A stretch of DNA of 64,000 bases from contig NZ_FOFI01000003.1 of assembly GCF_900110605.1 (NCBI RefSeq), forward strand, positions 558,001-622,000. The letters run 5' to 3'. The stretch is from Epilithonimonas lactis. Lineage in GTDB: Bacteria > Bacteroidota > Bacteroidia > Flavobacteriales > Weeksellaceae. Below the pieces are notes generated by a model that made no database searches, was not told where the DNA came from, and was given only the letters and a program-made list of their open reading frames with translations. The position numbers were made by a program, and so were the translations under genes. This document shows positions 43,463 through 53,209 of this stretch, piece after piece. The stretch's first letter is position 1. Each line of letters begins with the position of its first letter.

Positions 43463-46400
43463 ATGCAAAACTCATACACCGTCATCAACGCCTCTGCCGG
43501 TTCTGGCAAAACTTACCGTCTGGTTCAGAGTTTGTTAATGATTTGCCTTCGATTTCCTAATCAGTCTGATTCCATAAGAACGATTTTGGCATTGACTTTC
43601 ACCAACAAGGCGGCCAAAGAAATGAAGGAGAGAATCCTCTTCTATCTCGGCGAATTTGTAAAAGATAATTACACTGAAAATCAGGATTTGAAGAATGTTC
43701 AGGAAGCATTGGCAAGTCAAGGTTACAGGATTACGTTGGATGATTTGCATCATCGTTCGCAGAAAGTGCTTGATTATATTTTGCACCACTACTCGACTTT
43801 GAACATTGGGACGATTGACAAGTTCAATTCCAGATTGGTAAAGAGTTTTTCTTACGAATTGGGATTGGCTCAGAACTTCAATTTGGAAATCCAGCCAGAA
43901 CCTTATTTGATTGAAGCGGTTGACAAAATGCTGGATGAAATTGGCGAAGACGAAACAGTTTCCGACGCTTTTATGGATTATGTCAATTATAATTTAGACA
44001 ATAACGAGCGTGTGAACCTCAACCAAACGCTTTACAATTCGGCGAAGAAATTTGTGAGCGATGTGCACTACAAACCTTTGCAGGACAACAAAGATTTCGA
44101 ATGGGAAGCTTATGAAAACAAGAAAAATGAACTTAGAGAAACCATTAAAAATCTAAAATCTGAATCGCTCGAAATTGCAAAACGAGCTTTGGAATTAATT
44201 AAAAGTAAAGATATTGAGATTGAGGATTTTGCGAGTGGAAAAAGTGGAATCGGTGGATTTTTTGTCAACATTCTCGAGTTTCATAAAACCAAGGATAAAA
44301 AATTTCCGTTCCCAACAACTTCCGAAGATTCGAAAATTGAAACGTTTCTGAAAGGCGCTTCCACAAAAGGAAAACACAAGCAAGCAGAGATTCAGGATAT
44401 TTTACCTCAACTAATTTCTTGGCGAAGAGAAATTATTGATTTGTACATTAATTCTCAAAAAAAAGAAAAAGTTCTTCAAGCGATTTTACCATTGAAAGTA
44501 AACGCCGATATTCAGAAAAAACTACTGGAAATTGAGGAAGAGAACGATTTGGTTTTGCTTTCGAAGTTCAATATTTTGATTAATGAAAATCTTCGGAATG
44601 AACCTTCGGCATTTATTTATGAGAAAGTTGGGACGCAATTTCAGCATTATTTCTTTGATGAATTTCAGGATACTTCTACGATGCAATGGCAGAATTTTCT
44701 TCCGCTTCGGGACAACAGCATCACGTCGGACGACACGAGTTTCACCATCGTTGGCGACCCGAAACAAAGCATCTACAGATTTCGTGGTGGCGAAAGTGAG
44801 TTGATGCTCAACATCATTAATAAAAAAGAAATCACACCCAAATTTGCAACGGCTGAGAATCTTGGTTTCAACTGGCGAAGCGCGAAGAATATTGTCGATT
44901 TTAATAATAAACTGTACGATTTTATGTCCGGCGATTTGAATGATGAGCATCAGAAAATCTTCGGCGAAAACGCTTTGCAGGAATCAAAATCCAAATTGGA
45001 AGGTCGAGTGAAAATCCATCTTTTGGAAAACTCGACCAAGAACGTTTTTTACGATGAAACGGTGGCGAAAATGCAGAATGACATTCAGGAAAGTTTGGAC
45101 AATGGTTTTGATTTTTCGGATATCACGATTCTTTGTAGGGGAAATTCGGATATTTTTAATTATTCTCAGCTTTTGGGAAATTTGAAAGTCAATTACAAAG
45201 GAAAGGAAACTTACATCAAAACGATTTCCGAGAAAGGTTTGACACTCGATTTGGCCTTTACCCTCAAAGCTTTGATTGAATTTTTGAAATGGAATCTGGT
45301 TCCGAAAAACCGTCAATTCTTGGTTAAAATGATGTACTTTCTGAATGTTTCGGGAAGAATTACAATGACAGATTTTACTTCGGAAATTAAAGAAATTTTG
45401 AAGTTTGATAATAAGAAAGACATTGAAGATTTCATTAATGAAAAATATAAGGTAACGCTGATTCAGAAAGACATTCCGCAACTTAATCTTTATAATTTCA
45501 TTGAATATTACGTTCACGAATTTTCGATTGAAAATAAGGAAACTGATTTCCTGTTGAATTTCCTTGAAATGCTTCACAATTACACGCAAAATACGGGTGC
45601 AACGCTGAAAGAATTCCTGAAATATTGGGATGATGAAGCTTCAAAAATCAGTATTCAGGCGAGTGAAAATGTGGATGCGATTCAGATTATGACGATTCAC
45701 AAAGCGAAAGGCCTGGAATTCCCCATCGTTTTCATTCCTATGGAAAATAAAAATAACGACGGCAAATTCTCGGAATGGTTTGATTTGGGAAGCGAAGATG
45801 AACTGAAAACAGTGATTTTAAACCAATTTTCGCCCGAACTAGAACGATATGATGAGGAATTGGCGGGTTTTAATTTGATTAATTCTTACCGAAACAAAAT
45901 CGACCGTTTTTGCATTCAATATGTGGCGACGACAAGACCTGTGGAACAACTTTTTTTCTATCTGGAAAAGCCGAATAAATCTGCTAATCATCTGGAATTA
46001 TTTGATTTTGCAAGTCAATTTCAGCCTGTGGAAAATGGTGAATTATTAGATTCATTTGATGTTTATGGAGTCTCAACGGAATCATTAAAAAAACAAAAAC
46101 GCAAGGAGAAAAAAGAGTATCAATCCGAAAATATCAATTCGATTTCTCAGAAAACCGAGAAAGCTTCGAATATTGAAATTGCGACCTCATCCAAAAGTTA
46201 TCAAAACCGGGTGGAACACGTTCGAATGGGAATTTTCACCCACGAAATCCTATCAAAAATCAAAACAAAAAAAGATGTGCTGAAAGTTCTAAATTCTTAC
46301 GTTTTGGAAGGCACCATCACGAACGATGAGAAAACTTCGATTTTGGAACGTATTGAGAATATCATTAATGATAACAATTACGCTTCCTATTTCGAAGAAA

Positions 46401-46621
46401 ATCTGACCATCATCAATGAACGAGATATGCTTTCTGTGGAAGATGGAACGTCGAAAACTTATCGTCCGGACAGATTGATTAAGACAAAAGATGGTTTCAT
46501 CATTGTGGATTTCAAAACGGGAAGCGAGAAGGAGAAAGACCAAAAACAAGTGGCACTTTATCAGGAAAAATTAGAGCAGTTTGGGGAAAAGGTTATGAAG
46601 ACGGATGTGATTTATATTTAG
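43463..46621 (+). CDS. UvrD-like helicase with C-terminal RecB-type nuclease (AddA-like)
   Basis: A 1052-residue superfamily 1A helicase-nuclease that processes double-strand breaks for RecA loading. Visible motifs are Walker A NASAGSGKTYR (9-19), FTNKAAKEMKERI, the DEFQD box (from Asp399), VGDPKQSIYRFRGG and MTIHKAKGLEFPIVFIP. The nuclease site lies near the C-terminus with Asp1003 (RPDRL), Asp1016 and Lys1018 (VDFKTG). This is the architecture of AddA or RecB. No AddB or RecC gene is adjacent; the partner must lie elsewhere. The stop is followed by a 15-bp tandem repeat. Confidence 0.88.
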   Translation: MQNSYTVINASAGSGKTYRLVQSLLMICLRFPNQSDSIRTILALTFTNKAAKEMKERILFYLGEFVKDNYTENQDLKNVQEALASQGYRITLDDLHHRSQKVLDYILHHYSTLNIGTIDKFNSRLVKSFSYELGLAQNFNLEIQPEPYLIEAVDKMLDEIGEDETVSDAFMDYVNYNLDNNERVNLNQTLYNSAKKFVSDVHYKPLQDNKDFEWEAYENKKNELRETIKNLKSESLEIAKRALELIKSKDIEIEDFASGKSGIGGFFVNILEFHKTKDKKFPFPTTSEDSKIETFLKGASTKGKHKQAEIQDILPQLISWRREIIDLYINSQKKEKVLQAILPLKVNADIQKKLLEIEEENDLVLLSKFNILINENLRNEPSAFIYEKVGTQFQHYFFDEFQDTSTMQWQNFLPLRDNSITSDDTSFTIVGDPKQSIYRFRGGESELMLNIINKKEITPKFATAENLGFNWRSAKNIVDFNNKLYDFMSGDLNDEHQKIFGENALQESKSKLEGRVKIHLLENSTKNVFYDETVAKMQNDIQESLDNGFDFSDITILCRGNSDIFNYSQLLGNLKVNYKGKETYIKTISEKGLTLDLAFTLKALIEFLKWNLVPKNRQFLVKMMYFLNVSGRITMTDFTSEIKEILKFDNKKDIEDFINEKYKVTLIQKDIPQLNLYNFIEYYVHEFSIENKETDFLLNFLEMLHNYTQNTGATLKEFLKYWDDEASKISIQASENVDAIQIMTIHKAKGLEFPIVFIPMENKNNDGKFSEWFDLGSEDELKTVILNQFSPELERYDEELAGFNLINSYRNKIDRFCIQYVATTRPVEQLFFYLEKPNKSANHLELFDFASQFQPVENGELLDSFDVYGVSTESLKKQKRKEKKEYQSENINSISQKTEKASNIEIATSSKSYQNRVEHVRMGIFTHEILSKIKTKKDVLKVLNSYVLEGTITNDEKTSILERIENIINDNNYASYFEENLTIINERDMLSVEDGTSKTYRPDRLIKTKDGFIIVDFKTGSEKEKDQKQVALYQEKLEQFGEKVMKTDVIYI

Positions 46622-46623
46622 AT

Positions 46624-46683
46624 TTGGAGATGGGAGACTTGGAGATGAGAGACTTGGAGACGAGAGACTAAGAGATTATAGAC
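46624..46683. repeat. Tandem repeat of a 15-bp unit, four copies
   Basis: TTGGAGATGGGAGAC is repeated as TTGGAGATGAGAGAC, TTGGAGACGAGAGAC and a more diverged TAAGAGATTATAGAC. It starts 2 bases after the stop of the AddA-like gene. Noncoding, purine-rich on this strand. Confidence 0.85.
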
Positions 46684-46684
46684 A

Positions 46685-46714
46685 AAAAAAACCCCGAGAA
46701 ATGATTCTCGGGAT
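46685..46714 (-). terminator. Terminator after the third DUF3857 gene
   Basis: AAACCCCGAGAA pairs with TTCTCGGGATTT; on the minus strand it ends in a T run. It closes the three-gene DUF3857 group. Confidence 0.8.
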
Positions 46715-46722
46715 TTGCATTT

Positions 46723-48690
46723 TTATTTCTTAACAGCGGTTACAACCTGGCCTTCCATTTTTGTGATATTATCAAAAATCTGTTTGAATGCTGGATAATA
46801 TTCTTTCGGATAAACTGGGTCTTCAACTGTTGTTGTGGTTTCTACAGTCAGTTTATTTCCTTCTTGAGTCACTTTGTAAACGTATTGAATTGCATTGTCC
46901 TCTGTTCTGAATTTTTTGGATTTCGGAACGTTTTCGAAAGCGTATCCATCAGGCAGAGTAATCGTCACTTTTTTGATTTTGTCGTAACCTGTGTACAGTT
47001 CGATTGGGGAACGCCTCTCATCTGTCTGATCGAACTCATGCGATTTGTTGTACAAAAACAACAATGGATTGAAGACCAATTTATTACCAATTCCATCAAC
47101 AAAAGAGTCAGAATCGAAATCGAAACTGGTCTGAAAGGCATTATCCTCCAGCAATTCGGTTTTGATGTTGGTGAAGGGAAAAGCATAGCGGTCTTTGTAA
47201 GATTCTTTTTGATAGGCCGCTTTGTCCTCTTCATATTTTTCATTGTTCATCATCGCATACAACATTGTGTCTTTGTCTGAAAATGAACCGACTACAGTTC
47301 CGTCGGGATTTAAATGAGCATTCACATTGAGATATGTTGTGCTTTTGCCAGGGCATAAGACATTTAATTTCTGGGCACCTTTCTCTGTCATAAGATAGCC
47401 GTTGTAATTGAAAGCTGTTGGACGGATCAGATTGGGAATAGAAAGCTTTGAACTGGCGTCATACAAAATGGTTTTTTTATCGATTTCCAAAAATGCTACC
47501 GTATAGTTCAATTGGTTAAGCGATGGTGAATGATCCATCAAGAGACCTCTTCCAATCGTAGCTAGCACGACAGGCTGAGCATCCAGACCTGCACTTCTCA
47601 TGAGCATGATCAGCAACAAATTGATCTCTCCAGACGTCCCAACTTTAGTTTCTACCAGATCTTTGATACCTTTCCCATCTTCCGTTCCAACGGTATAATA
47701 GCCGTTCCAATTATAATTCTTCTGAACGAATTTGAGAACTGCAGCCGCTTTTGCCTCCGGAGATTCTATATTTTTGATATCGACCGGAAGAAGTTCTTTC
47801 ACGAGAGATCTTCTCTTAAGTTGTTCTCCGAAATAATCTGATTCATAGAGTTGTTTGGAGATATCTTTCCAAGTGACTGCATAAGATTTAAAACCACCCT
47901 TATTGGATTCGTATGGATTTCCCACCATTGTTATGTCCGAAGAATTGAGTTCTGCTCTGATGGATGTTCTGTAGTTATCTATGTTATGAACATACTTCTC
48001 ATCTCTATAAGGTGCAATATCATCATAACCAAAGCGGTACGTAAAGTACTCGCCTCCATAGATGTTTTTATCTTTATCATCTTTGTTCTTTGGCTTAAGG
48101 CTACCCTTGTAGTCTATATTAAATCCTAAGTATTTGGGGAAATCCAGAACGTACTCGAAGCGGCGTATTGGTACGACATCCTCGACCGTAACTTTATCTA
48201 CGGCCCAAAAATAGGGTGAATGCACGGAATATCTATATTCTACAACAGAACCGTCTTTCACATTTTCGAAGGCAAACTTGGTGACGGTGTAATTTTTAGA
48301 CTCTTTGGATTTGTACTTGGAATTTTTCTCTACAGATGTCGTTTCTACTTTATCATTCACAAGATTATAAGTTACCACTTTGAGAGAAGAGACTTTTTCT
48401 GATTTGTTATTTTTGCCATCATACGTGTAGATTTCCTGATTCAGAAATTTTTCGGCGTGGTCTTTTATATAGATCTTCACGCGGCTCACAACATCCAATT
48501 TGAGCTCTCCATCAACAATATAATAATGATAGGACTTGTAAAGGACCTCAGCGGCTTCCGTTGGATTTTTTTCGTATTTACTCGTTTTCAGATCTGCATT
48601 ATCGAGCTTTGGAATATCCAGAAACTTGTACTGCCCGAAAATTGGTAAAAAAACGACAGCTAGCAATAATTGTAGAATTTTTGTTTTCAT
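46723..48690 (-). CDS. DUF3857/transglutaminase-fold protein 3, catalytic Cys and His replaced
   Basis: A 655-residue exported protein: signal peptide (about 1-19), DUF3857 beta domain (about 50-260), a transglutaminase-like core (about 305-420) and a C-terminal beta domain. In the core, the position of the catalytic Cys is Ser353 (VGTSGEINLLL instead of GDCK-type), and the usual His is Tyr396 (QLNYTVAFLEI); the Asp (Asp411, LYDASSK) remains. It should therefore not cleave or crosslink by the usual mechanism and may bind ligands or scaffold. It is paralogous to the next gene upstream on this strand: about 60% similar by eye in the first two thirds and almost identical over the last ~145 residues. 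Confidence 0.82.
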   Translation of the reverse strand: MKTKILQLLLAVVFLPIFGQYKFLDIPKLDNADLKTSKYEKNPTEAAEVLYKSYHYYIVDGELKLDVVSRVKIYIKDHAEKFLNQEIYTYDGKNNKSEKVSSLKVVTYNLVNDKVETTSVEKNSKYKSKESKNYTVTKFAFENVKDGSVVEYRYSVHSPYFWAVDKVTVEDVVPIRRFEYVLDFPKYLGFNIDYKGSLKPKNKDDKDKNIYGGEYFTYRFGYDDIAPYRDEKYVHNIDNYRTSIRAELNSSDITMVGNPYESNKGGFKSYAVTWKDISKQLYESDYFGEQLKRRSLVKELLPVDIKNIESPEAKAAAVLKFVQKNYNWNGYYTVGTEDGKGIKDLVETKVGTSGEINLLLIMLMRSAGLDAQPVVLATIGRGLLMDHSPSLNQLNYTVAFLEIDKKTILYDASSKLSIPNLIRPTAFNYNGYLMTEKGAQKLNVLCPGKSTTYLNVNAHLNPDGTVVGSFSDKDTMLYAMMNNEKYEEDKAAYQKESYKDRYAFPFTNIKTELLEDNAFQTSFDFDSDSFVDGIGNKLVFNPLLFLYNKSHEFDQTDERRSPIELYTGYDKIKKVTITLPDGYAFENVPKSKKFRTEDNAIQYVYKVTQEGNKLTVETTTTVEDPVYPKEYYPAFKQIFDNITKMEGQVVTAVKK

Positions 48691-48730
48691 TGGTTTTTAT
48701 AGTTAATCTGTTGCATCTTATTTTTTGAAG

Positions 48731-48764
48731 AAAAAAAATCCAGGAAGTGTTCCTGGGATTTTTC
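48731..48764 (-). terminator. Terminator-like hairpin between DUF3857 genes 2 and 3
   Basis: AATCCAGGAA pairs with TTCCTGGGATT, with A and T runs outside. On the minus strand it follows the stop of gene 2, so gene 3 may be expressed at a lower level or separately. Confidence 0.7.
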
Positions 48765-50767
48765 TATTTCTTAACGGCCGTTACAACTTGGCCTTCCATC
48801 TTCGTAATATTATCAAAGATCTGCTTGAAAGCTGGATAATATTCTTTCGGGTAAACTGGGTCTTCAACGGTTGTGGTGGTTTCTACCGTCAGTTTATTTC
48901 CTTCCTGAGTTACTTTGTAAACGTACTGTATCGCATTGTCCTCGGTTCGGAACTTTTTGGACTTCGGCACATTTTCGAAAGTGTAGCCATCTGGTAAAGT
49001 GATTGTGACTTTTTTAAGCTTGTCATAACCGGTGTAAAGTTCGATTGGGGAACGTCTCTCGTCTGTCTGATCGAACTCATGCGATTTGTTGTACAAGAAC
49101 AACAATGGATTGAACACCAATTTATTACCAATCCCATCTGCGAACGTATCCGAATCAAAGTCGAAACTGGTTTCAAAATCACCTTTTTCTGTAACTCCAG
49201 ATTTCATATTGCTGTAGGGGAATTTGTATCGTTCTTTATAATTTTCCTTTTGGTATTCGGTTTTATCTTTATCGTAGCTTTCATTGTTCATCATCGCATA
49301 GAGCATCGTATCTCTATCAGAAAAATTACCGGCAAAGGTTCCATCTGGATTCAGTTTTGCATCTACAGTGAGGTAGGTCACACTTTTCTCCGGGCACAAA
49401 ATATTGATCTGTTTAGCTTCGGTCTTGGTCATCACAAATCCATAATAATTAAGCGCCGCAGGACGAATGATATTTGGTGATGTCATCTTGGAAGTTGCAT
49501 CATAAAGCGTAAACTTCCCGTTGAAATCTATTGATGCCAAAACGTAATTCAGCATCCCGAGACTTGGGGAATATCCTGTCAAAATACCTCTACCAACAGT
49601 GGAAAGTAGCACAGGCTCCGCATTGAGGTCTGCATTTCTCATCAATAAAATCAATAACAAATTGATCTCTGCCGAGTTTCCGGATCTTGTACTGATTAGA
49701 TTTCTAAGTCCTTTATCTGTAAATGCAGCATATTCTCCATTCCAGCTGTATTTGCTTTGTGCAAATTTCAAGACAGCGGCCGCTCTTTGCTCATCGTTTT
49801 TGATTGATCTGATTTCTTCCGGAAGTAGATCTTTTACGAGACTTGATCTTTTCAGCTCATCACCAAAATTTTCATCTTCATAAATTTGTTTTCTGATATC
49901 TTGCCATGTAACGCCATAAGACTTGAAACCGCCCTGCATTCTGGTATCATTGATCGCTCCGGTTCTGCTGTCATAAGCCTGACCTCCGCCAGTGATAGGA
50001 AAATTGGTAGAGTTGAGCTCAAACCTAAGTGAAGTTCTGTAATTGTCTATGTTATTCACATATTTCTCATCTTTATATGCAGCAATATCTTTGTAAGCAA
50101 ATCGGTACGTTTTATAGTCTGCACCGTAGAGCATCTTCTCTGCCACTTCTTGTTTGAAAGGCTTGAGCTCTCCTTTGTAGTTGACATTATATCCAAAATA
50201 TTTTGGTACATCAAAAACATACTCGAAATGTCTGATCGGAACCTCATCCTCTATCATGACTTTGGGAATGACGTACAAGAATGGAGATAAAACAGAATAC
50301 TTGTACTCTACTATAGAACCATCTTTGACGTTTTCGAAAGCAAACTTGGTTACCGAATAGTTGTTGTTTTCTTTGGATTTATATTTGGAATTCTTATCAA
50401 CTGATGTAGCTGCTATCTTTCCGTTTTCAAGATTATAGGTATTGACCTTCAGAGACGTGATTTTTTCTTCATTCCTGTTTTTACTTTGATAGGTATAGAT
50501 CTCCTCTTCCAGGAACTTTTTTGCATCATCTTTCTTGTAGATCTTTACTCTGCTGATGACATCCAAATGCAATTCTCCATCTGTGATATAATAATGGAAT
50601 GTCTTGTAAAGGACCTCTGCAGGTTCGGAAGGATTTTTGGAATATGATGTAAGCTTTAGATCTTCGACATCCAGCTTTGGAAGTTCTAGAAACTTGTATT
50701 GCCCAAATATTGGCAAGACAATACAAGTCAGTATCAATTGTAAAATTTTTGTTTTCATTGTTTGCAT
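48764..50767 (-). CDS. DUF3857/transglutaminase-fold protein 2, catalytic Cys and His replaced
   Basis: A 667-residue exported protein with signal peptide, DUF3857 domain and transglutaminase-like core, like its paralogue at 46723. The catalytic Cys position is Ser365 (SGNSAEINLLL) and the His position is Tyr408 (MLNYVLASI); Asp423 (LYDATSK) is kept. The start at 50767 overlaps the stop of gene 1 as TAATG, which suggests translational coupling; the ATG three codons later (50758) aligns better with the paralogue's start MKTKILQL. The last ~145 residues differ from gene 3 in only about three positions. Confidence 0.82.
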   Translation of the reverse strand: MQTMKTKILQLILTCIVLPIFGQYKFLELPKLDVEDLKLTSYSKNPSEPAEVLYKTFHYYITDGELHLDVISRVKIYKKDDAKKFLEEEIYTYQSKNRNEEKITSLKVNTYNLENGKIAATSVDKNSKYKSKENNNYSVTKFAFENVKDGSIVEYKYSVLSPFLYVIPKVMIEDEVPIRHFEYVFDVPKYFGYNVNYKGELKPFKQEVAEKMLYGADYKTYRFAYKDIAAYKDEKYVNNIDNYRTSLRFELNSTNFPITGGGQAYDSRTGAINDTRMQGGFKSYGVTWQDIRKQIYEDENFGDELKRSSLVKDLLPEEIRSIKNDEQRAAAVLKFAQSKYSWNGEYAAFTDKGLRNLISTRSGNSAEINLLLILLMRNADLNAEPVLLSTVGRGILTGYSPSLGMLNYVLASIDFNGKFTLYDATSKMTSPNIIRPAALNYYGFVMTKTEAKQINILCPEKSVTYLTVDAKLNPDGTFAGNFSDRDTMLYAMMNNESYDKDKTEYQKENYKERYKFPYSNMKSGVTEKGDFETSFDFDSDTFADGIGNKLVFNPLLFLYNKSHEFDQTDERRSPIELYTGYDKLKKVTITLPDGYTFENVPKSKKFRTEDNAIQYVYKVTQEGNKLTVETTTTVEDPVYPKEYYPAFKQIFDNITKMEGQVVTAVKK

Positions 50768-52647
50768 TATAGTTTGGTTATTAGAATTTTGGTATGGTCG
50801 ATCTTATTGGTTTTTTTTCTGAAGTTGATGTAATCCGAAATTTTATCTGCCGAGAAAATTCCTTTTTTCAGCATGAATTTTCTTCTCACCAATAATTTTT
50901 TGTCTTGAGGAATGAACTCCATAGAGAAACTTCCAAACTCCGAGTCAATTTTCACAGGCGCGATGGTCTCGGAGAACTTGTGTGTATCAGGAATTGTATA
51001 TTCGATCTCATAATCATCTGTAAAACCGAAAGGAATCTCGATTGGCATCTTTCTATCAGCATTTTCCAGATAAAAATCCGAATCGATGAAAGGAATAGCT
51101 CTGAAGTAGATATCCGAACCCAGTGACTTGGAATAATTGGAAGCCTTAAAGTTCAGATCAAAATTAATATTCCCTTGATCTCTGTCATTGTTCATATTCT
51201 GAATATCGATGCTCGAGAGTTGCAAATTGTCATAACGGTGCTTCAAAGCATCCTTTTGCTCTACAGGCGTCAGCGACAACAGCGACATAGACATATCGTA
51301 CAAACCTCCTGAGTAGGAAAATTTAGACGTCACATCCAAATTATGATCTGCAGAGATATTGGCTTTTACCCTAAGGATCTCCTTATTGTTCTCTGTGATG
51401 GATTTTGGTGTGTCTACAATTTCTGCAGTACCATCTTTGATCATGAGAACGTTTCTATCCGTGGTACGATAACTCAAATGGTTGTATGCCATTCTCTGAG
51501 AGGTATTCTCCAGCCATATATTTCCGGTCTCTGTCGGCACGCATAAGATCACATGGTTGCCATCCATTCTTGGGAAATCCTTATCGAAAAGTTTCGGCGT
51601 ATCATCCATGTAGATCACGGAATAGTAAGATGGGATTCCAGCGGCTTTCAATAGCACTCTCATGTAATTTGTAAGCGCTTTGCAATCGCCGTAGCTCTTT
51701 TTCCTAACATCTTCTGCCAACATCGGCTGCCAGCCACCAATTCCCAATGCAACGAAAACATATCTCGTTTTGTTTTGCATATATTGGTAAATGGTCTTCA
51801 CTTTTTCTTCTGTAGTTCCTTTCAGATTGAGCGCATTCACTTCCTGCTGTAGTTCTGGCGTGATCACAGAAACAGGTTCCAAGATATCGTTGTACCATTT
51901 TCCAAAATTTTGCCAATTGGACATATCGCCTCGTTTGCCCTTGAGTGTAAAATTATCCAAAGCAAATTCTGCCTTTGGCATCAATGTAACAGGATTTGGC
52001 GCATACTTTTCCTCTACGAATGCAGGAACATTATTATAAGAGAGGGAAAAATTATTCTCATCACCTTCTAACTGGATCTGACCAAAATCTGTGTTTTTGA
52101 TCTTACGTCTTAGTTTGATCCCAGACGTGTTTGTAAAACTGTAGGAAGAATTTTGAATCGCCACATTGTAACCGTAGAAGGTAAAAAATGGATTCAAAAA
52201 TGCTGTGTCAGAAGAATCTCCATCATAAGTAAGCTCAATGGTGTAAGGATAACTGGTAGAAATGATCTTCAAGTACAACATCCTGGACTCTGTGTACAGC
52301 TCGAAACCTTCTGAGGAAGAAAAATCCGAAAAATCTTTCTTCGAATAGGTCTTTGATAATTTCCCCAATGCATCAAAGGTTCTCACCTTGATATCACTCA
52401 CCTTATTGGTCTTGTCGTAAGGGATTTTCAAAACGCCGTAGTCATCGCCAGCTTTGGTCATGATCGTCATAGCTCTTGTAAAATGAGTCTCGACCTGGCT
52501 TACGGAGCTCACAACCGTTTTCTGGTCATAATTTCTGATGACAACATTTGCGTCTGTTAAAAGTTCTTTTGGTATCTCTGTGACACTATAGTTTTGTGAA
52601 AGCATCTTGACAGACACCAACACAAAGAGGGTTATTAGTTTTTTCAT
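50767..52647 (-). CDS. DUF3857/transglutaminase-fold protein 1, Cys and His retained
   Basis: A 626-residue exported protein (signal peptide about 1-18) with a DUF3857 domain and a transglutaminase-like core (about 285-385). Here the core keeps Cys322 (SYGDCKALTNYMRVLLKAAGIPS) and His365 (GNHVILCVP). The third position is Glu380 (WLENTSQ), as in many members of this group. It could be an active cysteine peptidase or crosslinking enzyme in the periplasm. It is only distantly related to genes 2 and 3 and is first in their likely operon. It begins 15 bases after the ferritin stop, so read-through from ferritin is possible. Confidence 0.83.
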   Translation of the reverse strand: MKKLITLFVLVSVKMLSQNYSVTEIPKELLTDANVVIRNYDQKTVVSSVSQVETHFTRAMTIMTKAGDDYGVLKIPYDKTNKVSDIKVRTFDALGKLSKTYSKKDFSDFSSSEGFELYTESRMLYLKIISTSYPYTIELTYDGDSSDTAFLNPFFTFYGYNVAIQNSSYSFTNTSGIKLRRKIKNTDFGQIQLEGDENNFSLSYNNVPAFVEEKYAPNPVTLMPKAEFALDNFTLKGKRGDMSNWQNFGKWYNDILEPVSVITPELQQEVNALNLKGTTEEKVKTIYQYMQNKTRYVFVALGIGGWQPMLAEDVRKKSYGDCKALTNYMRVLLKAAGIPSYYSVIYMDDTPKLFDKDFPRMDGNHVILCVPTETGNIWLENTSQRMAYNHLSYRTTDRNVLMIKDGTAEIVDTPKSITENNKEILRVKANISADHNLDVTSKFSYSGGLYDMSMSLLSLTPVEQKDALKHRYDNLQLSSIDIQNMNNDRDQGNINFDLNFKASNYSKSLGSDIYFRAIPFIDSDFYLENADRKMPIEIPFGFTDDYEIEYTIPDTHKFSETIAPVKIDSEFGSFSMEFIPQDKKLLVRRKFMLKKGIFSADKISDYINFRKKTNKIDHTKILITKL

Positions 52648-52662
52648 CGATTCAAAAAGAGA

Positions 52663-53169
52663 TTAGTTCGCTGCCGGAACAAAAACCCTTTGGGCCAACT
52701 CCTGGTCAAAGAGATATAGTGCGGACGGATTGTCCTTCACCATTCTGATCTTGGAAACTAACAATGATGCACTGGACTCTTCTTCCACTTGCTCATTGAT
52801 GAACCATTGCAAGAAACTTGTCGTCGCAAAATCGCTTTCGTCATTCGCAGCCTTCACGATGTTGAAGATGCTTTTTGTCACCAATCTCTCATGATCCAAT
52901 GCTTTTTCGAAAATCTCCTGCGCATTGGCAAATTCGTGTGGTGGTTTTGGAACCTCATTCAAAATGATCTTTCCTCCAATATCATTCACATAATCGAACA
53001 TCTTATCCGCGTGCATCAATTCTTCCTTGGATTGCACTCGGAAATAATTGCCGATACCTTCCAGATCTTGTGCATAAAACCATGCGCTCATCGATAGATA
53101 TAATTGTGCTGCGTATTGCTCTTTTGTTATTTGCTCGTTGACAAGTGTAACAATTTTCTCTGAAACCAT
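52663..53169 (-). CDS. ftnA: Non-haem ferritin
   Basis: A 168-residue four-helix protein that stores iron as a 24-subunit shell. The ferroxidase ligands fit E. coli FtnA exactly: Glu17, Glu50, His53, Glu94, Gln127 and Glu130 are all present. No haem-binding Met of bacterioferritin is needed or seen. A TAnnTTTG box (53210) lies 40 bases upstream, after the terminator of the preceding gene. The DUF3857 gene follows after 15 bases. No Fur-type site is obvious in the leader. Confidence 0.96.
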   Translation of the reverse strand: MVSEKIVTLVNEQITKEQYAAQLYLSMSAWFYAQDLEGIGNYFRVQSKEELMHADKMFDYVNDIGGKIILNEVPKPPHEFANAQEIFEKALDHERLVTKSIFNIVKAANDESDFATTSFLQWFINEQVEEESSASLLVSKIRMVKDNPSALYLFDQELAQRVFVPAAN

Positions 53170-53209
53170 AACTTTATTTATTTTTTTATGAAATTTTAAC
53201 TTTAGGAGC

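Noticed and set aside
44984..45589. 201-residue minus-strand frame
   Set aside because: It lies wholly inside the AddA-like gene, opposite motifs of that protein, and has no promoter or family resemblance.
46624..46683. Possible CRISPR array
   Set aside because: The units are 15 bp and directly abutting, with no spacers and no cas genes, so it is a minisatellite.
48764..49190. Very recent gene conversion between DUF3857 paralogues
   Set aside because: Although the proteins are nearly identical at their ends, the DNA shows many synonymous differences, so any conversion is not recent.
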